A DNA stretch of 64,000 nucleotides from assembly GCF_000758705.1 (NCBI RefSeq), contig NZ_CP009287.1:7006001-7070000 (forward strand). The letters run 5' to 3'. Below are positions 1 to 7,330 of this stretch, piece after piece (the stretch's first letter is position 1; each line of letters opens with the position of its first letter). Under the pieces are notes generated by a model. That model had not been told where the DNA came from, made no database searches, and saw nothing but the letters and a program-made list of their open reading frames with translations. The stretch is from Paenibacillus graminis (lineage in GTDB: Bacteria; Bacillota; Bacilli; Paenibacillales; Paenibacillaceae). The position numbers and the translations under genes are program-made.

Positions 1-723
1 GTTATCGAATACAAAGAAGATTTGAGCAGTACCACCTTGGCGGAAGCACAGTCCAACTTCTTCATGAGCAAAAGCAATATGCGCAACAAGCAGCTCATGA
101 TTGAGCTGAATAACAGCGAGGTTACGCTGAGCGCCGGGGCGATGCAGTATATGGTCGGCAATATTGAAATGACCTCAGGGGTAAAAGGGGTCGGCGGCCT
201 GATGAGAAATATCGTATCCAGTGCCGCAACCGGGACCAGTGCCATTAAACCTCTCTACAAAGGCACCGGTACGATTCTGCTGGAAACCACCTATAAATAT
301 CTGTGGCTGATTGATGTCGACAACGACCATATCGTCATTGATGACGGCCTGTTCCTGGCCTGTGAATCTTCGCTCCAGCTCGCCGTCACCGCACGCAAGA
401 GCCTTTCCTCGGCCGCACTGGGCGGAGAAGGGCTGTTCAATCTGAGCGCAAAAGGCAAAGGAATCCTCGCCCTGGAAGCACCGATTCCTTCCGAGGAAGC
501 CGTCGTTATTGAGCTGCAGAATGATGTGCTGAAGGTCGATGGCAATTTTGCGTTAATGTGGTCGAATACACTGGACTTCACCGTCGAGAAATCGGGCAAA
601 ACCCGGCTCGGCTCTGCCGCTTCCGGCGAGGGTCTGGTCAATGTGTACCGGGGAACAGGCACGGTCTGGCTGGCTCCGCTCACCTCATACAGAAACAGTC
701 TGTTCCAGGCGAATACCCCCTAA
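1..723 (+). CDS. AIM24 family protein, 5' end outside the window
   Basis: The frame is open from base 1 (VIEYKEDLSSTTL...), so the TTG at position 22 is probably not the real start and the N-terminus lies upstream. The protein is a glycine-punctuated beta-rich chain with spaced segments such as GAMQYMVGNIEM, KGTGTILLE, GEGLFNLSAKGKG and VYRGTGTVWLAPL, which is the pattern of the AIM24 (TIGR00266-like) family. In bacteria the family has no settled function; it is named after a yeast mitochondrial protein. The stop at 721-723 is followed by a gap of about 165 bases before the next gene, so it need not be co-transcribed with it. Family call from sequence pattern only. Confidence 0.8.
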   Translation, partial: VIEYKEDLSSTTLAEAQSNFFMSKSNMRNKQLMIELNNSEVTLSAGAMQYMVGNIEMTSGVKGVGGLMRNIVSSAATGTSAIKPLYKGTGTILLETTYKYLWLIDVDNDHIVIDDGLFLACESSLQLAVTARKSLSSAALGGEGLFNLSAKGKGILALEAPIPSEEAVVIELQNDVLKVDGNFALMWSNTLDFTVEKSGKTRLGSAASGEGLVNVYRGTGTVWLAPLTSYRNSLFQANTP

Positions 724-792
724 ATAATTGCTCGTAATAACACTTTGTTTATCGAATCAGCACTTCCTTTGTCACCCGTGCAGGGAGCCGCT

Positions 793-814
793 TATGAACA
801 ACGAATTGTTCATA
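793..814. repeat. Perfect inverted repeat upstream of the RacA-like gene
   Basis: TATGAACAA (793-801) and TTGTTCATA (806-814) are perfect complements around a CGAA loop. There is no T-run, so it is more likely an operator or RNA hairpin than a terminator. It lies about 75 bases before the RacA-like start codon. Confidence 0.5.
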
Positions 815-821
815 GCAAGTG

Positions 822-861
822 GAAACGGCCTCACCATCCTTCCAAGGACGGCGGCCGTTTC
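822..861. repeat. Palindromic element, copy 1
   Basis: GAAACGGCC and GGCCGTTTC close a 40-base stem whose inner arms ATCCTT/AAGGAC also pair. A related 40-base element with the same GAAACGGCyTCACC opening and central CCTT/AAGG arms lies on the other side of the next gene at 1458-1497. No T-run follows; the ribosome site of the next gene (GGAGG, near 878) starts shortly after it. Confidence 0.5.
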
Positions 862-888
862 AAGACTACCTGAACTGGAGGAATCGAA

Positions 889-1434
889 ATGGAAATGCTG
901 AAAACGAAGGATGCTGCAGAGCTGCTGTCTGTTAGCCAGACAACCATCAAACGCTGGGCTGCCATGTTCCCTGATTACTTCCCAAAAGACCGGTTTGGAC
1001 ACTATATATTCTCAGAGCAGGAGATTAGCCTGCTAAAATCGATTAAAGACCGCATCAATCACGGGGAAGCGTTAGAGTATATGAATCTGGGTTCCGTTGC
1101 AGGCATTCAGCCGCCTGTCTCACAACAGGAGGCCCCGCTCGGCCACACACAGGACTGGCCTATAGGCGACATGCTGTCCCGGATCGATTATATCGAACGC
1201 TCACTGGATCACAAAGCTGACGAGGTAGTCTCGGTACAGCTGCTCCAGCAGCGCGCGGAGCTTGAGGACCTGCGTCAAATGATCAAGCAGATAGCCGTAT
1301 CCCTGGAAACGATTCAGAAGCCCGGAGGTCCATCCCCCTCCCCGTATGAAGAACTGCACCCCGTTGCCGCTAAGAAGCTCAAGACTCCGCCACGGAAGCG
1401 CGGGCTGCTGCGGAATATTTTCTCCTTCCTGTAG
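889..1434 (+). CDS. RacA-like chromosome-anchoring protein (MerR-type HTH plus coiled coil)
   Basis: Residues 1-70 form a MerR-type winged helix: LKTKDAAELLSVSQTTIKRW is the HTH, followed by FGHYIFSEQEISLLKSIKDRI. A long charged, Gln/Leu-rich segment (about 95-150) looks like a coiled coil, and the chain ends in a basic, hydrophobic tail (RKRGLLRNIFSFL). This order, and the length of 181 residues against about 184 for Bacillus RacA, matches RacA, which binds centromere-like chromosome sites and tethers them to DivIVA at the pole during sporulation. A generic MerR/DUF3967-type regulator is the alternative. The ATG has a good AACTGGAGG site 7-8 bases upstream. The gene stands alone, flanked by two related palindromes. 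Confidence 0.6.
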   Translation: MEMLKTKDAAELLSVSQTTIKRWAAMFPDYFPKDRFGHYIFSEQEISLLKSIKDRINHGEALEYMNLGSVAGIQPPVSQQEAPLGHTQDWPIGDMLSRIDYIERSLDHKADEVVSVQLLQQRAELEDLRQMIKQIAVSLETIQKPGGPSPSPYEELHPVAAKKLKTPPRKRGLLRNIFSFL

Positions 1435-1457
1435 AACGGATTATGCTTATTCAAGCA

Positions 1458-1497
1458 GAAACGGCTTCACCGTCCTTTAAAAGGACGGTATCGATTC
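1458..1497. repeat. Palindromic element, copy 2
   Basis: The core ACCGTCCTTT..AAAGGACGGT is an almost loopless palindrome within a 40-base block that resembles the element at 822-861. No U-tract follows, so a terminator role for the RacA-like gene is doubtful. Confidence 0.45.
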
Positions 1498-1604
1498 ATG
1501 AGGAAATAGCAGGGCTAGCCGACCGGCCGGTTTGTTGTAGTCCGTGCAAGGTTTTCGAGGGTTAACGCTTTAGGGGAACCCTTTATGTATCCTTCAGCAA
1601 TCCC

Positions 1605-1790
1605 AAGTGGAAAAAGGATAACTAATTTGCCCGATCCTCCTGTTCTCCGCAGGTTAAGTGGAGAAAGGGTAACTAATTCAGCACATTTCGCCCCTAACCA
1701 GGTAATATGGCCCAATTAAGTTCCCTTTTTCCACTTTAATCTCACAATTGTTTATTTCTGAGAGAAATAAGCTCCCTTTTTCCAACTAGC
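1605..1790. repeat. Cluster of four short intergenic repeats, two in each orientation
   Basis: A unit close to AGTGGAAAAAGGGTAACTAA occurs at 1605-1629 and 1656-1680 on the plus strand and, inverted, at 1716-1737 and 1767-1790; a fifth partial copy (GTAGGAGAAAGG) lies near 1818-1831. The rest of the 575-base interval 1435-2009 holds no supported gene. The 66-codon frame on the minus strand at 1515-1715 is made of the repeats themselves. Confidence 0.6.
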
Positions 1791-1921
1791 ACTGTTCCCT
1801 GCTTCTTGGCCAGCGTTAGTAGGAGAAAGGCCATCGAATCCGACTGATTTCTACCCGTTTATGGGTGAGTTTGCTGCCTCCCTACTTATCCCCAGCTTTA
1901 TACACACCTTATCCACAACTC

Positions 1922-1966
1922 AAAAAAAAAAAAAAAAACCGTCCCCTATCAAAGGGTAACGGCTTC
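1922..1966 (-). terminator. Rho-independent terminator of the HprK-like gene
   Basis: Read on the minus strand, an imperfect stem CCGTTACCCT...AGGGGACGG is followed directly by 17 T residues (the A-run at 1922-1938). It sits about 45 bases after the stop codon of the HprK-like gene. Confidence 0.85.
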
Positions 1967-2009
1967 ATCTAGATCATTCCGGCAACGGTGCTTGCCCCTC
2001 AGCCCTCCC

Positions 2010-2927
2010 TCAAGACTGCATCCCGTCTTCGATCCGCTTCATGAATTCTTCAGCGGCACTGTAGCCAAGCTGCTTGAGGTACCAGTTGTTAGCCGCTGCC
2101 TCAATCAATCCGGCTACATCGCGCCCCGGCTGAAGCTGGACCTCAATATGCGGAATTTGGACACCGAGATATTCCGTGAACTGGGGCACCAGCTCCAGCT
2201 CGTTGTTCAGCGAATTTTCCCGCCAGGGACAGAGCTCAATATCAAGCACGATGCGCGTCTCGTCCTGAAAGGCCTTGCGCCCGTATTGGCGCACAACATT
2301 GATCAGGCCAATGCTGCGCAGGGCGAGGAATTCACGTGTAGTCTCATTATGTGTCCCGAGCAGCGTCGACGGGCCCAGCTTCTTGAGCACCACAATATCA
2401 TCTGCCACGAACCGGTGGCCTCTGCGGATAAGAGTGTGTGCAGTCTCGCTTTTACCAATCCCGGATTTGCCCCTAAGCAGGATACCTATGCCCGATACGT
2501 TCACGCATACCCCATGGATCGAGAGCTCGGGCGCCAGCGCCTTCACCAGATAGCTGTCCAGCTTGGCAATGAACTCTGTTGTGGTGTCCCCAGTCCGCAG
2601 TAACGGAATTCCCTCCTGATTGCAAAACAGCGTCAAATAGGGGATCTCCTGCTGGCCCGACGTCACGATAAAACAAGGCGGATGATATTTGACGATGTTC
2701 CCGATATGCAGCTTGCGTTCTTCTACGCTTAGCGTTAATAAATAGTTGATTTCCTTGCGGCCGAGCACCTGTACCCGCTCCATGGGAAAAAAATCAAAAT
2801 AGCCGACAAACTCAAGCCCCGGTCTATGCGTCCTTGGACGGGTAATTTCGCGGTCCATACGGCTGGCACCCGCCAGCACTTCCAAATGGAACTTCTCCGT
2901 AAGACCTTGAACAGTGACAGATTTCAT
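2010..2927 (-). CDS. Divergent HPr kinase/phosphorylase (HprK-like)
   Basis: HprK phosphorylates HPr at Ser46 and reverses this by phosphorolysis, driving carbon catabolite control. From the chosen start the N-domain (MKSVTVQGLTEKFHLEVLAG, then RPGLEFVGYFDFFPMERVQVLG) and the kinase core are in normal order: the conserved HG, Walker A GKSGIGKSE, and GHRFVADD. Two usually conserved stretches deviate: the family signature is LALRSIGLINV instead of LEIRGLGIINV-like, and the C-terminal loop is VQLQPGRD instead of IPVRPGRN-like. The start at 2927 is preferred to 2954 because AGGAGG lies 8 bases before it and the product then begins like Bacillus HprK. The gene is alone, not in the usual hprK-lgt operon, and lies next to a sucrose PTS locus. 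It may be a second copy with altered activity or partner. Confidence 0.8.
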   Translation of the reverse strand: MKSVTVQGLTEKFHLEVLAGASRMDREITRPRTHRPGLEFVGYFDFFPMERVQVLGRKEINYLLTLSVEERKLHIGNIVKYHPPCFIVTSGQQEIPYLTLFCNQEGIPLLRTGDTTTEFIAKLDSYLVKALAPELSIHGVCVNVSGIGILLRGKSGIGKSETAHTLIRRGHRFVADDIVVLKKLGPSTLLGTHNETTREFLALRSIGLINVVRQYGRKAFQDETRIVLDIELCPWRENSLNNELELVPQFTEYLGVQIPHIEVQLQPGRDVAGLIEAAANNWYLKQLGYSAAEEFMKRIEDGMQS

Positions 2928-3131
2928 ATTGTTCTCCTCCTGCGGCTGGGACATATTCGGAATACGCCTGTATTCCGATTATTTGCTTCCGGTTTATATT
3001 CAACGATCCATGGGAACATTCCTGCAAAAGAGTGAGCCGGAATACCTGGTTTACCACAGCAAGGTGGTAATTCCTGACCATTGATTTTGGCAACAATCAT
3101 TGTCACAATAAGATTACATCCAGATATTACG

Positions 3132-3163
3132 AAGTTGTTACTTTTTTGAGGCAGGCAAAGACC
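3132..3163 (+). promoter_or_regulatory. RAT antiterminator site before the EIIBC gene
   Basis: GTTGTTAC...GAGGCAGGCAAAGACCT matches the ribonucleic antiterminator of SacT/SacY/LicT targets (GATTGTTACTG..AGCAGGCAAAACCT type). Its 3' part overlaps the left arm of the terminator at 3157-3229, so binding of the antiterminator would block terminator folding. Confidence 0.85.
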
Positions 3164-3229
3164 TGATAAGAGTCATGATCGGCCGTTCTGGAAATGAAGG
3201 GACGATGCTTGGCTCCAAAGGTCTTTTTT
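3157..3229 (+). terminator. Leader terminator controlled by the RAT
   Basis: AAAGACC (3157-3163) pairs with GGTCTTT (3220-3226) across a long loop with additional weaker pairing, followed by a T-run to 3230. It lies just upstream of the GAGGAGG ribosome site of the EIIBC gene. Confidence 0.8.
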
Positions 3230-3251
3230 TATGTTTTGAGGAGGCGCTGCA

Positions 3252-4742
3252 ATGCCCCATGACAATATCCCCACAGCACAAGATGGACTAACCACAAAGG
3301 AAACCCGCAGCCCGGCCAGGGAATTGGCTGAACGTCTGATTAGCTTGTCCGGAGGGGCCGGCAATGTGCTGGAAGCCATCCATTGCACAACCCGGCTTCG
3401 CCTTAGGCTGCGGGAAAGCTCCCGGGTGGATGAAGCCGGAGTGTCCGGCATACCGGAGGTTCAGGGCGTATTCCTCCGGGCCGGACAGCTGCAAATTATA
3501 CTGGGATCGGGCAATGTCTTCAAGGTACACCGTCAAGTTGTCCGCATCCTTCAGGAAGGGGAGGGCAAGCAGCAGCCGGAGGGTACCAGTGAGCTGTCCC
3601 AAAAGAACCGTCCAGAGCATCAGGGCGTGTTAAAACACATAGCTGATGCGGTCAGCTTCTTTTCCGACATCGTCGTACCCATGATTCCGCTCTTTGTCGG
3701 GGTCGGGCTGCTGCTCGGCTTGCTCAGCATGATGGAGGTTTTCGGCTGGGCCCCGCGGGATAGTGTTTCGTTTCGGACCTTATCACTGTTAACCGGGTCG
3801 GCATTTCAGATGCTGGCGGTAATGTTCGGTTATCATACGGCCAAGAGATTTGGAGGCACACCGCCGCTCGGTGCCGTAATCGGCATCATCATGACCCATC
3901 CCGATCTTCTGCGTGTCACCGGGTCCGGAGGAGCCCAGGAGAGCTCCGCAGATGTATTGATCGCGCCGCAGTTCGGATATCAGGGTGCGGTCATTCCCAC
4001 AATTCTTGCGGTATTGGTGATGACGCTGATCGAGAAAGGGCTGCGCCGGATTCTTCCCTCATCAACTTCGGTGATGCTGATTCCCTTTCTAAGCCTGGTC
4101 TCCGGAGGCGCCATTGCCATTCTGGCCATCGGACCGCTTACCTCTGAGCTTAGCGCTTCTCTTGGCAGCATGCTGGAGCTTGTGTTCAGATCTGGCGGCA
4201 CGGTGTTTGGCCTGCTGCTTGGCGGAATCTACAGTTCTCTTGTGGTGAGCGGCCTGCATCACGGGATCCAGGCCATAGAGATCGGACTGATCACCAATCC
4301 GGATATCAGCATCAATTTTTTGCTCCCCATCTGGTCTATGGCGAATATCGCACAGGGTGCGGCCGGACTGGCTGTGTATGCCAGAACCCGGGACCAGGCA
4401 TTGCGGAAAATAGCGCTGCCCGCCTCTATCACCGCCTTTTTCGGCATCACCGAACCGGTTGCCTTTGGGGTCAACCTGAAGCTTGGCCGCCCTTTCCTGG
4501 GCGCTGCCGCAGGAGGGGCTGCTGGAGGCGCTTATGTTGCCTTTCATCAGGTGGCAGCCGATTCGTTCGGTCTGACCGGAATTCCGATGATCGCTTTTAT
4601 TGTCCAGCTCGGGCAGATGAATGTTATCCATTATGTGACCGGATTTCTGCTGGCAGCCGCAACAGCCTTTGTGGTTACTTGGGTCCTTGGTGTAGATGAG
4701 CGCCAGGCTTTTGGAACAAAAAAGCATAGGAGAATAACATGA
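3252..4742 (+). CDS. sacX: PTS EIIBC component, sucrose type (SacX/SacP-like)
   Basis: The protein has an N-terminal EIIB domain with the phosphorylated cysteine in HCTTRLRLRL (Cys45) and, from about residue 125, an EIIC domain with roughly ten membrane segments. GLHHGIQAIE and the ITEPVAFG motif are typical of the glucose/sucrose/beta-glucoside class. There is no EIIA domain, as in SacX and SacP, which borrow one from another system. In B. subtilis SacX is mainly a sucrose sensor that phosphorylates and inactivates SacY. Here the next gene is a SacY-like protein joined by a 4-base ATGA overlap, and levansucrase follows, so a SacX role is favoured over a bulk sucrose transporter (SacP); both are possible. 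Expression is gated by the RAT/terminator just upstream, which implies autoregulation. Confidence 0.85.
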   Translation: MPHDNIPTAQDGLTTKETRSPARELAERLISLSGGAGNVLEAIHCTTRLRLRLRESSRVDEAGVSGIPEVQGVFLRAGQLQIILGSGNVFKVHRQVVRILQEGEGKQQPEGTSELSQKNRPEHQGVLKHIADAVSFFSDIVVPMIPLFVGVGLLLGLLSMMEVFGWAPRDSVSFRTLSLLTGSAFQMLAVMFGYHTAKRFGGTPPLGAVIGIIMTHPDLLRVTGSGGAQESSADVLIAPQFGYQGAVIPTILAVLVMTLIEKGLRRILPSSTSVMLIPFLSLVSGGAIAILAIGPLTSELSASLGSMLELVFRSGGTVFGLLLGGIYSSLVVSGLHHGIQAIEIGLITNPDISINFLLPIWSMANIAQGAAGLAVYARTRDQALRKIALPASITAFFGITEPVAFGVNLKLGRPFLGAAAGGAAGGAYVAFHQVAADSFGLTGIPMIAFIVQLGQMNVIHYVTGFLLAAATAFVVTWVLGVDERQAFGTKKHRRIT

Positions 4743-5590
4743 AAATCAAAAAAATTCTGAACAACAACGCGGTTGTAGTGAACGACCACGGAGAAGAAAA
4801 GATTGTCATGGGATCCGGGATTGCTTTTCAAAAAAGAAAAAACGATATTATCGATCCGTCCCTTGTTGAGAAAGTGTTCATTATGGACGACCCGGATCAA
4901 TACGGGCATCTGCAGGAAATGCTGGGTACACTGCCCGAAGAGGAGATTGCAGCATCCGAACAAATTATTTCGTATGCAGAACATGAGCTGGAAGTGACGT
5001 TTAATAAGCATATTCATATTGCGCTGACAGATCATCTCTCCTTTGCTCTGGAGCGTATCCGCAAAGGAACGATGATTCAGAACACGCTGCTGGATGAAAT
5101 CCGCATTTTATACCCGAGAGAGTTCCAGATTGGGCTGCATGCAAAGGACATTATTCGCGGAGCATTGCAGGTTGATATCCCCGTAGATGAGGTGGGATAC
5201 ATCGCGATGCATATCCATACTGCCTGGAAAAACGCCGGGGTCCGCGGAACAGCTGCCGAAATGGCGGCAATGATCAGGGATCTTGCTGAAGGCGTGGAAC
5301 AGGCCACAGGCATTGTGCTGGAACGGGGTTCTGCCAACTATGAGCGTCTGGTGACCCAGCTGGAAAATATCCTGCGGACCGATGAAAACGGCAAGCTGCT
5401 GAGCGAGCTGAACCCGGAGATTGTACGGATTGCCAAGGAGCGATACACCCGGGCTTATGTGCAGGCCATTGAGATCAGCGGGCTGGTTGAGGAGGATTAC
5501 GGCTATGTTCTCAGCGACAGTCAGCGGGTATATATTGCTATGGAGATCAACCGGATCAACACCCGGTCAACAAATGGTAATATATCCTAA
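4739..5590 (+). CDS. sacY: SacY/LicT-type transcription antiterminator
   Basis: Residues 1-55 are the RNA-binding CAT domain (MKIKKILNNNAVVVND...MGSGIAF), followed by PRD1 (about 65-170) and PRD2 (about 172-280). The protein binds RAT hairpins and stops termination when sucrose is present. The PRD1 phospho-acceptors are in place: His99 in TDHLSFA and His158 in IAMHIH. In PRD2 the positions that match LicT His207 and His269 are Gln207 (LVTQLEN) and Glu269 (YIAMEIN). In LicT those two sites receive the activating phosphate from HPr, so this protein should not need HPr and should answer mainly to the EII component. It overlaps the EIIBC gene by 4 bases. Targets in view are the RATs at 3132 and 5734. 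Confidence 0.9.
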   Translation: MKIKKILNNNAVVVNDHGEEKIVMGSGIAFQKRKNDIIDPSLVEKVFIMDDPDQYGHLQEMLGTLPEEEIAASEQIISYAEHELEVTFNKHIHIALTDHLSFALERIRKGTMIQNTLLDEIRILYPREFQIGLHAKDIIRGALQVDIPVDEVGYIAMHIHTAWKNAGVRGTAAEMAAMIRDLAEGVEQATGIVLERGSANYERLVTQLENILRTDENGKLLSELNPEIVRIAKERYTRAYVQAIEISGLVEEDYGYVLSDSQRVYIAMEINRINTRSTNGNIS

Positions 5591-5733
5591 TTTAATATTA
5601 TAGGCCCATAGACCCTAGATATTATGAAATATAACAAAATATGATCGTTTCTTCCTCGAGAAAAATAGGAGTATCAGTCTATAGCTATTATCCGTCTTAA
5701 AATTATAGAATTAACGCGACAACAAAATATGTC

Positions 5734-5763
5734 GGGATTGTTACTGTTAAGCAGGCAAGACCT
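5734..5763 (+). promoter_or_regulatory. RAT antiterminator site before levansucrase
   Basis: GGGATTGTTACTG followed by AAGCAGGCAAGACCT is almost the canonical sacB RAT. It overlaps the left arm of the terminator at 5757-5824. The 278-base gap 5591-5868 holds this switch and presumably the promoter, but I see no convincing -35/-10 pair. Confidence 0.92.
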
Positions 5764-5824
5764 AAAAATCCGTTTGGGAATCGATACGTTCGCGTGTCCC
5801 CAAGGGTATTTTTAGGTCTTTTTT
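5757..5824 (+). terminator. Leader terminator of the levansucrase operon
   Basis: AAGACCTAAAAAT (5757-5769) pairs perfectly with ATTTTTAGGTCTT (5808-5820); GGG/CCC pairs extend the stem and a T-run ends at 5824. It is conditional on the overlapping RAT. Confidence 0.92.
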
Positions 5825-5868
5825 CTGTTTAAGAGAAAATTTGCACAGAGAAAAGGAGACAGAGGAAT

Positions 5869-7326
5869 ATGAATATCAAAAAGATGGCAAGACAAGCAGC
5901 AGCAGTAACCTTCGCAACAGCTTTACTTGCAGGTGGCGGAGCTTCAGCTTTGGCGAAGGGGAATGACAGCGGGGATTACAAAGAAAGCTACGGCTTTTCC
6001 CATATTACCCGCGATGACATGTTGAAAATACCGGAACAGCAAAAAAGCGGACAATTCCAGGTTCCCGCATTCAATGCCGCCTCTATCCAGAATATTTCTT
6101 CTGCAAAAGGCTCAGATCAGTGGGGCAACGCCATCGACCTTGATGTCTGGGACAGCTGGCCGCTGCAAAATGCGGACGGAACCGTTGCCGAGTATAATGG
6201 CTACCATATCGTTTTTGCACTGGCGGGGGATCCCAAAAAAGGATGGGACACCTTCATCTACATGTTCTATCAAAAGGTGGGCGACACCTCCATTGACAGC
6301 TGGAAAAATGCCGGCAGAGTCTTTAAAGACAGCGATAAAAATGTTCCAAATGATCCAATTCTGAACAACCAAGCCGAAGAATGGTCCGGTTCCGCAACCT
6401 TGACGAAGGATGGCCAAGTCCGCCTGTTCTATACCAACCGCCAAGGCTGGGACCCGGCACACGGATTTTTTGGCAAGCAAACCCTGACTACAGCGCAAGT
6501 GAATGTGTCGAAGCCGGATGCGGATACGCTGAAGGTAGATGGCGTAGAAGACCTCAAATCGATCTTTGACGGCGACGGAAAGTTCTATCAAAATGTGAAT
6601 CAGGCTTTCGGTGAAGGCGATTATGCGGATAACCATACCTTAAGAGATCCTCATTATGTGGAAGACAATGGCCGTAAATACCTTGTTTTTGAATCGAATA
6701 CCGGTACGGAAACGGGTTACCAGGGCGAAGAATCGCTGTACAACAGATCTTACTACGAAGGAAGCAAGGTCTTCTTCGAGGCTGAAAAAAATAAACTCTT
6801 GTCTGGCCCTAAGAAATCACTGGCAACATTAGCGAACGGATCACTGGGGATTATCGAGCTGAATGATGACTACACTCTGAAAACAGTAATGAAGCCGCTC
6901 ATCGCCTCCAATACCGTAACCGATGAAATTGAACGGGCGAACGTGTTTGAAATGAATGGCAAGTGGTATCTGTTCACGGATTCCCGCGGCTCCAAAATGA
7001 CCATTGACGGAATCGGCGCCAATGATGTATACATGCTGGGCTATGTAGCGGATTCATTGACCGGTCCTTATAAACCGTTGAACGGAAGCGGACTTGTGCT
7101 GCACATGAACCTTGATCCTAATGACCTTACCTGGACGTACTCCCACTTCGCCATCCCGCAGGCCGGAGGAAATAATGTGGTCATTACCAGTTATATGACG
7201 AACCGGGGTTTGTATGCCGGGCAGCATTCCACTTTTGCGCCAAGCTTCCTTGTGAATATTAAGGGCTCGAAAACTTCGGTTGTCCAAGATAGTGTCCTTG
7301 AACAAGGGCAATTGACGGTGAAGTAG
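5869..7326 (+). CDS. sacB: Levansucrase (GH68), secreted
   Basis: A basic N-terminus and hydrophobic core ending ASALA form a signal peptide (about 1-29). GH68 catalytic residues are all visible: the nucleophile in DVWDSWP (Asp95), the transition-state stabiliser in LRDPHY (Asp260), and the acid/base in DEIERANVF (Glu355). The enzyme splits sucrose and transfers fructose to a growing beta-2,6 levan chain outside the cell. The length of 485 residues is normal for the family (Bacillus SacB is 473). The gene follows a RAT/terminator leader and is followed 4 bases later by the endolevanase gene, the order known from the B. subtilis sacB-levB operon. The ATG has AAGGAG about 11 bases upstream. Confidence 0.97.
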   Translation: MNIKKMARQAAAVTFATALLAGGGASALAKGNDSGDYKESYGFSHITRDDMLKIPEQQKSGQFQVPAFNAASIQNISSAKGSDQWGNAIDLDVWDSWPLQNADGTVAEYNGYHIVFALAGDPKKGWDTFIYMFYQKVGDTSIDSWKNAGRVFKDSDKNVPNDPILNNQAEEWSGSATLTKDGQVRLFYTNRQGWDPAHGFFGKQTLTTAQVNVSKPDADTLKVDGVEDLKSIFDGDGKFYQNVNQAFGEGDYADNHTLRDPHYVEDNGRKYLVFESNTGTETGYQGEESLYNRSYYEGSKVFFEAEKNKLLSGPKKSLATLANGSLGIIELNDDYTLKTVMKPLIASNTVTDEIERANVFEMNGKWYLFTDSRGSKMTIDGIGANDVYMLGYVADSLTGPYKPLNGSGLVLHMNLDPNDLTWTYSHFAIPQAGGNNVVITSYMTNRGLYAGQHSTFAPSFLVNIKGSKTSVVQDSVLEQGQLTVK

Positions 7327-7330
7327 CCTT

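Noticed and set aside
1922..1938. Run of 17 A residues as a possible assembly artefact or phase-variation tract
   Set aside because: It is the U-tract of a normal minus-strand terminator and lies outside any gene, so length changes would not switch a protein on or off.
1992..2603. 203-codon plus-strand frame opposite the HprK-like gene
   Set aside because: It is antisense to a well-supported kinase and has no ribosome site or recognisable domain.
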